Assembly (NCBI GenBank): GCA_958298945.1
Contig: OY282606.1
Location: forward strand, 88,915,696 to 88,979,695
Length of the DNA: 64,000 nt
Origin: Atherix ibis
Lineage: Eukaryota > Arthropoda > Insecta > Diptera > Athericidae
Direction of reading: 5' to 3'
Shown here in pieces: positions 1 to 12,500 of the stretch; positions within the stretch are counted from its first letter, which is position 1, and every line of letters begins with the position of its first letter. The notes beneath the pieces were generated by a model. It was not told the DNA's origin, ran no database searches, and saw nothing but the letters and a program-made list of their open reading frames with translations. A program made the translations under genes and the position numbers.

Positions 1-365
1 ACAAGTGAGGACTCTTGTGAAATCAGACCATCAATTGTGTCTCCAAGACACACTGTCAGCAAAGTTTTTTTTTATAAGGAAGTCCTTGAAAGGTTCAGAA
101 AAAGGGTCCTTTGCATCAGATTGGACATTACAGAAGTTTGGATGCTTCACCAGATAACGCCCTATTTCACAGTTTTTTTTTTTGGGACATGAACACCTTT
201 GGTCTTCCAGCTATCCAACTCACCTAATCTAAGTTTGTGTGACTTGTTTTGTTTTACAATTTGAAAGGACATCATCTTGCTACTATCGAAAGCGTTCGAT
301 ACAGTGTAATCGAGGATTTAGAAAACACTTCCAGTTGAAACCTTAAAACTCGGCTGGAAGAGTAG
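1..365 (+). mobile_element. Mariner-type transposase remnant, C-terminal half
   Basis: The plus strand reads, through frameshifts and stops, as the second half of a mariner transposase. Recognisable pieces are EVLERFRKRVLCIR, then WMLHQITPYFT where active mariners have W-[ML]-L-HHDNAPxHT, and further on LCDL and traces of the C-terminal tail. The second catalytic Asp of the HHDN motif is lost (HQIT). The copy is cut by the window edge. Its 3' end near 365 is estimated from where the similarity fades. It belongs to the same group as the pieces at 2861-3415 and 16090-16795. Confidence 0.6.
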
Positions 366-1850
366 AGGGAACATCTCTTTCTAGAGAATAACATTGATGT
401 ATAAAAATAAAATTGAATTATTGCAAATAAATAGTGATAATACCACTTCGTACTATTATTTTAAGGGTACAAATTCAGTTAATATTTAAGATGTTAAAAA
501 GTTCTTGTTATAAATAAAATCCAAAAATGTTAGTCACTTTTTTATTTTTAATTTGTCATATTTTTTTTTTAAAAAAAAACGTTACATCATAAATTCTAAT
601 ATTTTTTTGATAAAAACTTTTCTACTCGACATTTTTGATTTCTGTATCGATTAAAAAGTAAATTGAGCACCAAAATATTATTTTTACATATTAAATAAAT
701 AGTATCAGGTAGATAATTAACAAATGCTAAAAGTAGTTGTGGTTAAAGTAAATATTTAATATTTCTTTATGTATCAAATTCGTTAACGGTATGATAAGAT
801 AAAAGCTATTTTAATAGAAGAAAATTGCAAATAATTTAGTTTTGTTATTGTAGGTAAAATCCATTTTGATATTTATATAAGATAACATTTGTAAACTATA
901 CAGACTTGTACATAAATACGCAAATAGTGACCGATATGATAAGTAGATAAATGGTTATCTTAAGTATAAGGCGGCCATAATGTTTAACATTTTTTTGGAT
1001 ATTATTATTCTTGAAAGTTTTTATTATAAAAGCGGCCATAAATTTTAACGAATAAGAAATTTTACTATAAATGCAAAAAAAAGAAGAAAAAAACATAAAA
1101 AAATACATAACATAAATTAGCTATAAGCACATAATTGGTAAGAGGTATTTGTTCTAGTTTACCGTTTTTCGCCCACAAAAAACAAAATGGAACAAAAAAA
1201 TAGCATAAGTAGAGTGGAGGAGAGAAAAGAAAAGAAAAACCCCTACTGTTAATACAAAATATGCGAAGGTGGAATCACTTCTTAAATTATGGGGTTAAAT
1301 AGCCTCGGACGTGATTGGAAATGAAATTTCTGTTCGCACTTGCAATTTTTAGTCACGTCAACCGCACACTATCAGACTAATGAGTAAGTGTCCAGTACCG
1401 ATTCAAGATTGTTTAACCAGTTGCCTACTACCATCGGACGACAGTTACATTAAAGCAGGTCGGAAACAAGTTTAGGCGACATTTCATGTTTTATGTTGCA
1501 AATGCGTTTCCAGACACATTGATATGCAACTGGAATAAGTGCTCTTTGGCATTGGTCTTGTTTTAGTTTTAGTTTTTATCTGCGAAAAATTGTGGTTTTT
1601 TTCTAGAGCAACACCATTGTAAATCAGAGAATAAAATTTGATGATCTAATTATCTGATGTTATCGTGTCTTCAAATTATGCTAAATTTTTAGGTACTTTT
1701 TTCTTTATTTCTTTCGAAAGCCGATTTATGATATTACAAAATGAAAAACTGACACACTCGAAATATGGCTTATAAACATAAAGTTTACGCCACTTGCCTT
1801 CATCCCCTCCTCCAAAAAAAAAACATTTCAGAATAAAAATTGAATATAAA
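366..1850. other. AT-rich stretch without recognisable gene
   Basis: Mostly A/T runs. A slightly less AT-rich patch at about 1260-1560 has no convincing reading frame on either strand. Short frames here are low-complexity (Phe/Ile/Lys only). If the cysteine-rich gene at 5.7-26.7 kb continues leftward, its remaining exons were not found here. Confidence 0.5.
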
Positions 1851-2514
1851 AAGCGTCTCCAACAACGTATTACAGAATGCGTCTCGAAGAACCTATTACA
1901 GAATGCATCTCCAAGAACCTATTACAGAATGCGGTCTCAAGAACCTATTACAGAACGTCTCTCCAACAACGTTTTATAGAATTCGTTCCCAAGAACCTAT
2001 TACAGAATGCGTGTTCAAGAACCTCTTATAGAATGCATCTCCAAGAACCTATTACACAATGCGTCTCGAAGAACCTATTATAGAATGCATCTCCAAGAAC
2101 CTATTACAAAATGCGTCTCGAAGAACCTTTTACAGAATGGGCTCCCAAGAACCTCTTATAGAATGCATCTCCAAGAACCTACTGCAGAATGCGCCTCAAA
2201 CAACCTATTACAAAATGCGTCCCCAAGAACCTATTACAGAATGCGTCTCATAGAACCTCTTATAGAATGCATCTCCAAGAACCTATTACAGAATGCGGCT
2301 CCAACAACCTTTTATAAAATGCGTTCCCAAGAACCTATTACAAAATGCGTCTCCTAGAATCTATTGTATTACAGAATATCTCCAAGAACCTATTACAGAA
2401 TGCGTTCACAAGAACTTCTTATAAAATGTGTATTCAAGAAGCTATTACAAAATATGTTCCCAAGACCCTACTACAAAATGCGTCTCCAAGAACCTACAAC
2501 AGAATGCGTTTATA
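1851..2514. repeat. 26-bp minisatellite, about 25 copies
   Basis: A direct tandem repeat whose unit reads approximately CTCCAAGAACCTATTACAG plus AATGCGT (26 bp). Units differ by single substitutions such as AAGAACC/AACAACC/GAAGAACC, TATTACAG/TTTTACAG/CTTATAG and GCGT/GCAT, with a few one-base indels. Because 26 is not a multiple of 3, three units make one 26-codon superperiod, and long frames stay open in all three plus-strand frames. These frames look like by-products of a stop-poor repeat rather than genes. Confidence 0.9.
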
Positions 2515-2860
2515 ATATAAATTTCAAATTCTGCATATTAAAATGAAGTCTAAAAAATTTTTGTCATCTTTTTATCTTTTTCAGTTAATCTAATATTCTA
2601 TGATGGACATCAGTTCTTAAAAGCATAACTGAATACAATCTGAATATAACGCGGTCTTCTTCTTTAAATAGATTGTACATTAGTCCTTCTTAGAGATGCA
2701 GTACACGTTTCAATTCCGCTCGTTAACTACGTGACCCTATAAAAACAACAATGATATAATAATGAATCTGCAAATTTGACTTACGAAAAGTTGCAAAATC
2801 TTTTAACTTATAACGAAAAAATAGGAAAACACAAGTTGCCATAGAGCATTTTTTTGAGGA
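2515..2860. other. AT-rich spacer, nothing recognised
   Basis: Separates the minisatellite from a transposon remnant. No supported coding frame, RNA gene or repeat. Confidence 0.4.
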
Positions 2861-3415
2861 CCTAGAAGCAGTGAAAGCAGTTGGGTACTCCACCAGACAA
2901 TGCTCTCTATTACATGGCCGTCTCCTTCAACGAGTTTTTGTCACAAAAAGGAATTCCTGTGTGACATTTTTTTTGGTCCCCAATATCCAAAAACTTTTAA
3001 AACGATTTCATCTAGGTTCTGTCGATAATATCCAAATTTTTTAGTTTTTAGTAGGCCGAGAAAATGTAGAAGTGGTGGTTTTGAGGAGCAGTCGAAAACC
3101 GATGAAAATGTAGAAGTGGTGGTGGCTCTCGTGGGGTCAGATTGTCCAAAATAAATTGTCAACCAAGTTTTTTATAAAAAAAAAGTCCCTGAAAGGCTTA
3201 AAAAAGATGTTCACAGGGTTAAATTGGGCTTTGCAGATACTTGGACAGCCGTCCTGTTTCATGGTCATGTTATTCAATGAGTTCTTGTCGAAACAAAGGA
3301 TAACTATGGTCCCCAGCCTGAAGGCTATTCCACTTAATGCGTTCCAGCACCGCTACCTCCATAGCTGCCTAATGAAACTACTTTGAAGAGGATAGCATAA
3401 AAATAAAATAAAATA
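2861..3415 (+). mobile_element. Rearranged mariner-type remnant
   Basis: Two partly overlapping pieces of a mariner transposase lie in plus orientation. The second shows VPERLKKDVHRVK and FADTW, then EFLSKQ, with a C-terminal-like LKAIPLNAFQHRYLHSC. This is the tail of the same transposase group as 1-365 and 16090-16795. The catalytic HHDN block is missing and the frame shifts several times. The first piece (about 2861-3000) repeats part of the same region, suggesting internal duplication or two insertions. The ends are estimates. Confidence 0.5.
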
Positions 3416-3499
3416 ATTGCAAAACAAAGTGTCAGTTACATTTATTTTCTGCCAGCCCTCCTATATGCTGTATTGATCATCAAATTACCATCAAAAGAG

Positions 3500-4632
3500 G
3501 AGTTGAATATAAACCTATGGGTCATATTTGTGGTTACAGAAGATGTAGTTGATGAGAAGATCGGATCGATTAAATATGAATTCTTTTATAAATAACGAAC
3601 CAAAAATTGATGGTATCTTTCTGGCAACATATCCATCTTTCTGGCAACATATGGATTCCGCGCTAAAAAAACTGCTCCGGTTTTGAGGCCAAGAATGAAT
3701 CGAGCCAATTTTTGATGCCCTGTTCTGAATTGAAGCGTATTCCGGTGAGGGCGTTTTGCATGGATCTAAACAAATGGTAGTCGGACGGGGGAAGGTCTGG
3801 GCTATAAGGCGGGTGAGGAAAAACTTCCCAGCCACTGTTTTCTAAATAATTTTTAACCGGTCTTGCAACATGAGGCCGTGCGTTGTAATGAAGGAAAATT
3901 ATGGCTTCGTGTCTGGTCGCATATTCCGGGCGTTTTTCGGCCAATGCTCGCTTCAAACGGATTAATTGTATTCGGTAGAGGTCGCCTGTGATCGTCTGGC
4001 CCTATTTCAATAGCTCATAATAGATCACACCCTTTTGATCCCACCAAATACAGAGCATTACCTTGGCGCCATGGATATTTGGCTTTGGCGTTGATTTGGC
4101 TGGTTGGCCGGGCTTCACATACGATTTTTTGCGCTTTGGGTTGTCGTAATGAATCCATTTTTCGTCGCCAGTAATGATTCGATTCAAAAACGACTTCTTT
4201 TTCTGCCGTTCAAGCAGCATTTCTGACATGCAAAATCGCCTTTCAACGTCTCTCGGCTTCAATTCATATGGGACCCAATTTCCTTGCTTTTGGATGAATC
4301 CTGCTGCTTTCAAACGTTTTGAAATGGCTGCTTGAGTGACTCCCAATGATTTTGCAATTTCTTCTTGAGTTCGACAACAGTCTTCGTCGAGTAATGCCTC
4401 CAAATCTTCATCTTCAAACTTTTTTGGCTGACCTGGTCGTTCTTTGTCTTCCGTGTCAAAATCACCATTTCTGAACCGCACAAACCATCTCTCGCACGTT
4501 GAAATCGATGGAACGTATTCAGGATAAGCTTCGGTGAGCAATCGATGTGCTTCAGCTGCAATTTTTTTTCAAATTGAAGAAGTAAATCAACACTTCCCGC
4601 AAATGGGACTTTTTTGGTACGAAATTCGACAT
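3500..4632 (-). pseudogene. Mos1-like mariner transposase pseudogene
   Basis: On the minus strand an ATG at 4632-4630 opens a protein resembling the mauritiana-group (Mos1) mariner transposase: MSNFVPKKSHLREVLIYF, then the helix-turn-helix part TCERWFVRFRNGDFD, the linker WVP.EL, the first catalytic block TGDEKWIHYDN, MLCIWWDQKGVIYYELLK, IFLHYNARPHVA (active copies have HDNAP.H) and YSPDLPPSDYHLF. Lesions seen: a frameshift at an A-run near 4568, an in-frame TAG at about 4002-4004 just after YELLK, D to Y in the second catalytic block (HYNA), a stop before the RGIH..PERW motif near 3660, and a local duplication there. The element is therefore inactive. No clear terminal inverted repeats were found around it. 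Identity rests on remembered Mos1 family sequence. Confidence 0.85.
3610..3660. repeat. Short direct duplication in transposase tail
   Basis: The block ATCTTTCTGGCAACATAT occurs twice back to back within 3617-3655. It duplicates the coding sequence for the conserved PERW region of the mariner pseudogene and adds to its frame disruption. Confidence 0.7.
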
Positions 4633-5685
4633 TTTTGAAGCAAAAAAAAAACTTTGTTGTTTACACTATTTCGTTCAATGACTAATCGAGAATGAATGAC
4701 AGATGTTTAACCTCCAAAATGCCATATGAGTTATTATTAACACAAACCATGTGTAAAAGTTATGCCATCTGTTGTCAATCCCGAATTTTTTAAGTTATAC
4801 ACACAATATAAAAAAAATAAAATTTAAAAATAAAATAAAAAATAATAATCTGAATTTTAATAGCAAATAAAAACGGACAATAAAATTTTATTTGTGCGAT
4901 TTTATATATTTTTTTTTAATGGAAAACTACACTATCCGTGTCTGATAATTATATATTTCTAGAATAAGTTCTAAAAGTCTTTTCTCAACTAATAAATATA
5001 CTATTAACTGTGTTAAAGAATGTTTTAGGGTTAAAGTTTTTTTTTTTTTTAAATTAGGTCATTCTATGTACTTTAAGGTAAATAAAAATGAGAATGTCAG
5101 TTCCCATGCGATCGTAAAAATTCATTACATTTCTCCATATTTCCAAAAGAAAATTGAATATAAAGAAAAGAATACAATGAAATATAGAAATTATGCTTAT
5201 AAAGTTTCATAATTGTAAATTGCAAATAAAAAAAAAAGATTCTATTATTGTTACAAAATATATTTTTTACCTTTTCAAATATAAGTTTTAGTTTCATGTA
5301 CTAGTATGATGCGTAATAAAGGTAGTTAATTATATATTATTGCTATTCGAACATGATACAAAAACAGAGTTTATAATTATTTCCTTGACTTAAAATGTGT
5401 TCTTTATAAATTAATGGTTTGATTTTTTTTTTATTTTTTATTTTATTATATCTAAGAAACATTTTTAATTTAGTTTAGATAAGAGATTATTGTAATTGTT
5501 TAGAGAATATAAGAATAACTAAATTGGTACTTTTGTAAGAGAAAAAAATAAATAAACTTGGGTTTTTATGTATGAATTTTTTTTTTTTTCAAAGGATTAG
5601 GAGAATTTTTTTTTTTTAATAAATAAAAATATACTGCTATATAATAGTAAAATGTTTTTAAAAAAAATCAAATTATTTTACTTAC
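4633..5685. other. AT-rich DNA downstream of cysteine-rich gene exons
   Basis: After the likely 5' flank of the mariner copy (to about 4790), the rest is long A/T runs. If the minus-strand gene at 5686 continues leftward, this is intron sequence. I searched for a minus-strand acceptor followed by a cysteine-rich frame and did not find one. Confidence 0.4.
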
Positions 5686-5817
5686 GTCCAAGACAGGTAT
5701 GCTTTCTAAATTGTAAGAATCCCTCAACGCATCGGCAAGCACCATCTAAACAGCTACTATTGGCCACCTTCATCGAACATTGTTCGGGCAAAGTGCAGTC
5801 ACTTCCAAGAAGCTGGG
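5686..5817 (-). CDS. EB/EGF-like cysteine-rich module, exon 3 (partial gene)
   Basis: A minus-strand internal exon lies between acceptor TTATTACAG and donor GTAAGT. It reads in one open frame [12 protein letters not shown], then [14 protein letters not shown] and HTCLG: six cysteines in an EB/EGF-like arrangement (C..C..C..C.C..C) typical of secreted or cell-surface insect proteins. It enters in phase 1, matching the donor of the exon at 6805-6982 (split serine codon), and leaves in phase 1, so at least one more exon must follow to the left. That exon was not identified and may lie outside the window. The product is not named; the role of a two-module EB protein cannot be inferred from sequence alone. 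Confidence 0.7.
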
Positions 5818-6804
5818 CTGTAATAAATATTTAAAGAATCCATTAGTAATGTACAAACATGCCATTAGAGAAAATTCCAAAAGATTCAAAGGGCAACACC
5901 AAGCTAAAATTCATCTTTTATTTATTTTTTGTTTAAAACGTGACATGAGGTGCAACTGTGAATTGTATAGGTAAACTAGACTTTGATGTACGAGTATTTA
6001 TCTAGATATTGGAATAAATATCTATATACATACTTACTACAATATTATAAATATACAATATAACATACGTATATGAATGCTTGTACGTTGAAAAAAAAAC
6101 AAAAAAAATTATGTATATAGGCATTTATTATACTCGTTTATTCTTAGTTTACTATAATTGTCTCGTATATTTGTATATAGTATATCGTAGTTGAGCATCG
6201 TTAAAGAATTGCTATCTGTATCTTTTCACTTGCCTTTCTATCATTTGCATTCTTTTTATATATTTTATAGAAACATATTCGAACTAAAAATAAGTGGTCT
6301 TGTAGTATGACTGTATACAAACTTCAATATCCAATATCTAAAGATGTTATTTGCAAAAATAAAAGTAGACATTTTTTAAGAGGCTATTCAAAAGTTTTAC
6401 CTATTATAGAATTTGATAGTTTTCAGATTGGCAATATCTTAGTCATAAATTATATTTTAAACAAGTCAGAACTAAATTCATTTTGTAGGTAAAAGATATT
6501 TTCTTATGTTCAAGTTTAAGTCTAAGTACGTCCAAAGTAGCAAAATCATATTTAATATTTTTTTATTTTTTTTATTTTTATATATTAAATACTAATAAAA
6601 AACTTAATTTATTATTTAATTTCCGAAAATTAAATTCAAATGAAAAGAAAACATTGTATTATGATTTCTGTAAAAATATTTAAAAAAAATTTTTATAATA
6701 AAGAAAATTTGTAAATTTTGAATTTTTTGAATTGAAATTTTTTCCTAATACAATTTAAATATATAATAGTATTTTTTTTTAATTTTTTTTTGGTTATAAC
6801 TTAC
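5818..6804 (-). other. Intron between two EB-module exons
   Basis: This 987-bp AT-rich intron starts with GTAAGT (6804-6799 on the minus strand) and ends TTATTACAG. Nothing else is recognised in it. Confidence 0.55.
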
Positions 6805-6982
6805 ATGGTAAACAGGTTGTATCATTATATTGTACAAAGTAAGGTGAACATTCGCATATGCCACTATTTCCACAGAAGCTATTTTGAATATAATCCGTAC
6901 AATCCATATCATGATGACATCGGGCACCTAATTGGGCTGCATCAACATGATTATAACTAATGAATATCATCAAAATAGATAT
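6805..6982 (-). CDS. Secretory signal and first EB/EGF-like module, exon 2
   Basis: Minus-strand exon between acceptor ATTTCAG and donor GTAAGT, 178 nt. It begins [15 protein letters not shown], which looks like the second half of a signal peptide, followed by [26 protein letters not shown] and TTCL. That makes six cysteines, parallel to the module encoded by the next exon. There is no suitable initiator at its 5' end in frame with the acceptor, so the start codon is expected in an upstream exon. A phase-0 candidate is at 26619-26651. Joined to exon 3, it gives a secreted protein beginning with two six-cysteine modules. The gene name is unknown. Confidence 0.7.
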
Positions 6983-7309
6983 CTGAAATGTAAAATAAAA
7001 ATAAAATAATAAATTTAGATATAAATTATTTTGTAAAAATTATTATTTTTTTATTTTTTAGTTGATAATAATCTTAATATTTAAAATAATAAAATAAAAA
7101 AAAATTCCCTACCAAACTTTGAAATAGTTAATAATTTTTTTTTTTTTATAAATTTTAGTTTTTTTTCCAAACAAACAAAAATATATATTTGAAACAAAAA
7201 AAAAAAGTGATTTTTTTTTTTTTAAAATATTTTTAAAAAAAATTATCTAAGGCATTTTGCATTTTTTTGTAAATGTTAAAAAATTACAGGTTATCCATTT
7301 TGAAGTTTA

Positions 7310-7965
7310 AAAAGTACAGTTCTGTTATTTGATAGCTCTTTAAAATATATATTATATTTAGAATAATATTTATTAAGTTAAAAGTTTGCCATTTTATATT
7401 ATTTTACATTTTAATATAGAATATATAAATTGGATGTTGGAATAGCAGATTGGGTGCTGGAATAACAGTCTTAGTATGCTGATTTTTCGGACGAATTTTC
7501 TTAAGTGTCAATAAGCAAAATTATTATACATAACGCACTGATAATCTATAAGTAACTATAAAAAAGCCATATTATTTACGAAAAGTGACTATTTGATATG
7601 CAATTTTGGTTTGAAGGTGTTAGTGTCTCGAATTTTTTTGAAATGGTCAAGCTTTCAAGCAGATGGAGAAACTCCATATGGTAACAACATGACAAAATTT
7701 GACTTTAATGCGCTAAAAATTGGTTTAAAAGATTGTGAATGTCAATTGGCTTAAAAGATTGTACGATCCGGAATTTTTATTATATAACTACATAAAAAAT
7801 CATGCTTTAATATAGACAATCTTCAAACTTTAGAGTATTTCAAAAGCAACATTTGTCAAGTAAAGGCCAAATTACCGCTCGAAATATGAGAAAACATCGT
7901 CAAATTAGCTCAAAATGAGCGAACCCTTTAAAAAGTCTAGTGACAATTATTTAAATGATATTAAA
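7310..7965 (+). mobile_element. Tc1/mariner remnant, family A
   Basis: Begins with AAAGTACAGTTCTGTT followed by ATTTGATAG, a start shared in degraded form by copies at about 24500 and 19013 and, inverted, near 63655 and 35150. At its 3' end the plus strand reads NIDNLQTLEYFKSNICQVKA, matching the Y-V-D-N-P-Q-T-L region near the C-terminus of this transposase family. The central coding part is largely deleted. It lies inside the large intron of the cysteine-rich gene. Confidence 0.6.
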
Positions 7966-8284
7966 TTATATATATAATAGCAAAGCTTATACAATATAAT
8001 AAAATAAATAGTTGAATATGAATTTGAATTAAAAATATAGTTTATTCAATGTTATTTTCCAAAGTACAAACGGGATATATGTTTTCAAAGTACAAACAGA
8101 CAATAAAAAGTTAAAATATAACAAAATTTTTTTTTTCAATGATGAAAATAATATTCAAAAATTCTTAAAGAAATAATTAAATAATAATTCAATTTATAGA
8201 ATTTAATTCTTTCATTTATTAAGTATTTTTTTGAATAATTTTCTACTATAGAAAAATATAAAATTTTCAAACATACGAGTATTA

Positions 8285-9543
8285 CGTGGGCTACTATATA
8301 TATTTCTGGCCTAATAATGAAAATGCGAATATTTATCAACGAAAAAGGTTTTATTGTTTTTCAAAATATTCTCCATCAAGATTTATACACTTTTGCATGC
8401 GCTCAAACCAATTTTCGAAGCACTTTTTCCACTCCGATTGAGACACCTCCAAAACATGGTTTTTGAATGCTTCAACAGCATCTTCTGGCGACGAAAATTA
8501 AAAAGAAGTCATTGGGTGCCAAGTCAGGGCTGTACGGAGGATGACCCATCAATTCGACGTTTTGTCCGGTCAAAAAGGCGCTGGTTTGAGCCGATGTGTG
8601 AGAGCTCGCATTGTCATGGTGCACAATGATTCGACTTCTCTTGTTCGTTTTTCGAATTTCTCCGAAGACTTCAGGCAAACAAATGGTGGTGTACCACTCA
8701 GAATTGACCGTCCTACGTTGCACAAGCGGAACAGTCGCCACATGACCAGTTTTGCCAAAGAAACAAGCGACCATTTGCTTCGAAGTGCTTCTTCCACGAA
8801 CAACTTTCGTTGGATTTGACTCGTCTTGGAAGACCCACACGGTCGATTGCTGTTTTGTTTCGGGCTCATACGCATAGATCCATGATTCGTCACCTGTGAC
8901 GATCTTATAAACGTCTTTTGAAGCACCGCGATCGTATTTTTTCAGCATTTCTTTACACCAATCCACACGAGCCTTTTTTTGAGCGATTGTCAAATTGTGC
9001 GGGATCCAACGAGAACAAACCTTTTTTACGGCCAGGTGTTCATGCAATATCGAATGTATGCTGGTGGGAGAAATGCCTAGGCATGCCTCTATCTCACGGT
9101 ATGTCACATGACGGTCTTGCATTATCAGTTCACGTACGGCATCGATGTTTTCTGGAACAACGGCTGTTTTTGGACGACCTTCACGGAATTCGTCTTTGAG
9201 CGAGCGTCGGCCACGATTGAATTCGTTGTACCAGTTTTTCACAGTGCTATAGGATGGTGCTTCATAGCCATACAAAGATTTAAGTTCATCGATGCACTCT
9301 TGTCGTGATAATCCACGTCGAAAGTTGTGAAAAATGATCGCACGAAAATGTTCACGAGTTAATTCCATTTTTTTGCCAAATTGATTTTTTCAAGTCACTG
9401 TAAACAACACAAATGATAGTCGTACGTCAAAACGTTCTGAGTACGTTTATGCTAAAAAATGTCAAACTTTCCAATGGAAATGTCAGATCGCACCTGGCAA
9501 CACTTAGTGTTGCCTAGGCCAGAAATATATATAGTAGCCTACG
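8285..9543 (-). mobile_element. Nearly intact mariner element with TIRs and TA duplication
   Basis: Terminal inverted repeats of about 28-30 bp flank the element. The left end starts CGTGGGCTACTATATATA and the inverse complement of the right end starts CGTAGGCTACTATATATA. Both continue TTTCTGGCCTA, so they differ at the fourth base and at the last base of the 30-nt comparison. The element is bracketed by TA at 8283-8284 and 9544-9545, the usual mariner target duplication. Total length is 1259 bp, normal for mariner. It carries one transposase gene on the minus strand. The good TIR match and single major lesion suggest a young insertion. It sits within the 19.6-kb intron of the cysteine-rich gene. 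Confidence 0.93.
8351..9368 (-). pseudogene. Mariner transposase with one inactivating deletion
   Basis: The open frame from ATG 9368 starts MELTREHFRAIIFHNFRRG (helix-turn-helix N-terminus), followed by the second helix-turn-helix with VTYREIEACLGIS and the WIPHNL linker. The catalytic DDD triad blocks are VTGDESWIYAY, IVHHDNASSHTS and YSPDLAPNDFF, with spacing consistent with D,D34D. Immediately after NDFFL a deletion of a few dozen bases shifts the frame, so the frame closes after about 298 residues. The remainder resumes in another frame as EDAVEAFKNHVLEV and ends GEYFEKQ at the stop at 8351-8353. All three catalytic Asp survive, but the C-terminal segment is lost from the frame, so the copy is probably inactive. 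Identity is from remembered insect mariner sequences. Confidence 0.9.
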
Positions 9544-9545
9544 TA

Positions 9546-12500
9546 CGAGTTTATAAACTCTATGAAATATTTAATTAACTATAAAATAAAATTGATCATA
9601 TAAATATGAAATTGAAAATTTTCAAATAATTCGAATATTACTATAAATATGCTAAGCTTCTTTTCTATCTATTTTAATATTAACATTACATTAATATTAA
9701 TAGTATTCATATAGTAATTACATAAATGGTCAGTAACATCACTAAATGTGATAAAATTTTATGGGAAAATTATTTACTATCCAACTGTCCTATAATAATA
9801 ATATTACATCAATATAATTGGAAAATTTATTTCACATTAAATATGATATTAGGTCGTAATAATAAATCAAGCAAGACTATATGACGAATATTTTGTAAAA
9901 TTTTGTTATGTACAATAAAAGATATAAATTTCAGTTAAAAGGTTAATTTAAAAGGAAGAAATATGTTTCCAATTAAATTTAAATTAATAAATAATTTTCT
10001 TGATTATTTTTGAATTATAATATTTATAATTATTTTTTAAATATCATATATTCTGTAAAATATTTCCATAAACTTATTTAGGTTTTCATTAAAATTAATA
10101 AAAGTTATCAAAAAAAATATACCAATCAAAACTGAGGGTTTTTAAATTTTGTTCTTTTACAACAAGTTTTTATAGAAAAAATTTTTTATTTTATTAAAAA
10201 AAAAAAAAATTGTTATAACTTGAATGGAAAATAGTTTTTTTGGGAAAAATATTTGAAAATTCTCACTTTGTAAAAAAAAGTAAAAGCTAGATGAGAACAG
10301 ACTGACATTAGAACAAGAGCCTATTCTCACTATGATAAAGGTTGGGCTAAATTCTTCAAATATATTCAAAATAATCCTGATTTAGTATTAATAAAAATAA
10401 AATTTAAAAACTTCCCATAAAACAGAAGCAATCACTATCAATTGCCGGACGATAACTGGAATCGGACGACTTGCATGCTAATGAACCGAAAGCATAGCCT
10501 GTGAACGATCTAATTTCGATTGTTACAAGAAAAGATTTTTCGCAAGCATTTCTATTAGAAATAGTTTTTTTTTCTTTAGTTAATCAGAAAAAAACATTAA
10601 AAAAGAAATTCTAAAAGTATTCTACCACACCTTTCAGGTTGATTCTTTTACTGACCAAATATTTGGTGAAGAAGTTTTCTCGTGCATTTATGTCAATTTT
10701 AGTAAAAACAAAATTTCGAACAATCGATCCAGTTGAGTGGTTATTGTTAGGAGCCATTTTTCTTAACCGATTGCGGCTATATATTGTATAGTGTACAGGG
10801 TCAAAAAACTTTCTTAAATTGCGTGTCCATTGTTTTTGGTATCCAATCAAAGTTTATTTGTATTTCTGGTAAATTTAGAATGGATTCTAATTTTTTTTTT
10901 TTAAAAGCTCTATTCTAAAATATAACAGAATAACAATAATCTTGATTGGATATAAAGTTGGAAATTTTTTATCTTTCATTTATTTTTTCTTAAACTGAAG
11001 TGTGAAGAAAAAATTCATTTTGATGAAAAAGATGAAAAATAAAAATACGAAGAAGAAGAAGAAAAACTAAAAATTTAATGATGAACTACTATTTAAACGG
11101 AAGAGGGCGCATATTTAAAGGAAATGAAAATTATGTTAAAGCTCGGTAAATTGCTATAAAATAGATACGTAATGTATAAAACAGGATTTTTGAATAGATT
11201 AGAGAATACGAACGATTTAGATGAACGTGTCATTAGGCCATCTAGATATTTCGACCTATTTAGCAATGTTGAAAATTGTATGTCGGCTGCTGTTGTTATC
11301 TTACCACTACCGTATATAATATTTTTATAGTATAAAATAGATAGTTGGCTAGTCAAAGAAACATTTATATTAGATATCATATAAGATAGCAGTCACAAGT
11401 ATGTATCTCTTTGGGCATATATACAATATAATAAAATTAAACTCTAGTCCATCTTAGTTAAATATAATCCATTTCGAAATAGATACATATAAGCATATCT
11501 AGATAAAACATGTATGAGCATTTTATAAAATATTGAGCTAGAAAGAGTTTATAGAAATTCTAAATGGAATAATGGTGAAACTTGTTTCGTTGACTTGGTT
11601 TTTGCTTAATTTTCGTACTATGTTCGTTTTTATTCCGCATTTTCCACATATAGATTCTTATACATCTTTTCTATTTCCAATTTGCTCGTGCATTTCGATC
11701 TCTTCTCCTCATTAATACTCACCTACATGGCATTCACTAAATTAGTTCCGAACAAAACCGTTACGTTTGGTAAAGGTGATTTCGTCGCAAATATACTCCG
11801 GACATAACAAATGTATGTCGGCATCGCTTATTTATCCTGAATACCAAGGGGTCAGCCTTAAAGAAAATTATCTACATTCATATGAGTATGCATAGAAAAA
11901 ACGATATGTATTTTTTAATGAATGAAGCACCTAAAGTTGGAGACCTCTGATTTAATCATTCGTTACATATTCGCATAGAAAATATATGTGCACGTACTCT
12001 TTCTAAAGAAAATTCATTTAAAATAAAATACCAAAAAATACATCATAAAATTATTTTTTGGTATTTTATTTTATGGGCAAGAAATAATTTTTACCATTTA
12101 TTTTAAGCTTTTTACAGGTAATATTATTTTTCGGAATTTCATTTTTAATATTAAATAAATGGCGTAAATACAAAAGTAATAAAACAGGTCGAAATTTGAA
12201 TGCAAATAGAAGTAATTATTTTGAATATAAATTTGATCATAAAATATACTAATTTAAGTACAATTTATTTTTCATTTTGATTTCCAGTTTTTTTTTCAAT
12301 TATACAAAAACGAAGTACGTTCAATTATATATTACATCATAGGAAAAAATAGTATTTTAATTAAATACGTTATGAAAAACTAATAATTTATGGTATATTT
12401 TAATTAAATACGTTATGGATAATAATTCTATAGATGATATATGGAAATTTTGATTTAGATAGGCTTTGTTGTTAATAAATAGATTTTAATGAAAGATTTT

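Noticed and set aside
1794..2546. Several overlapping forward frames of 60-116 codons
   Set aside because: All lie in the 26-bp minisatellite and repeat the same peptide in three registers; no start context, splice signals or family resemblance.
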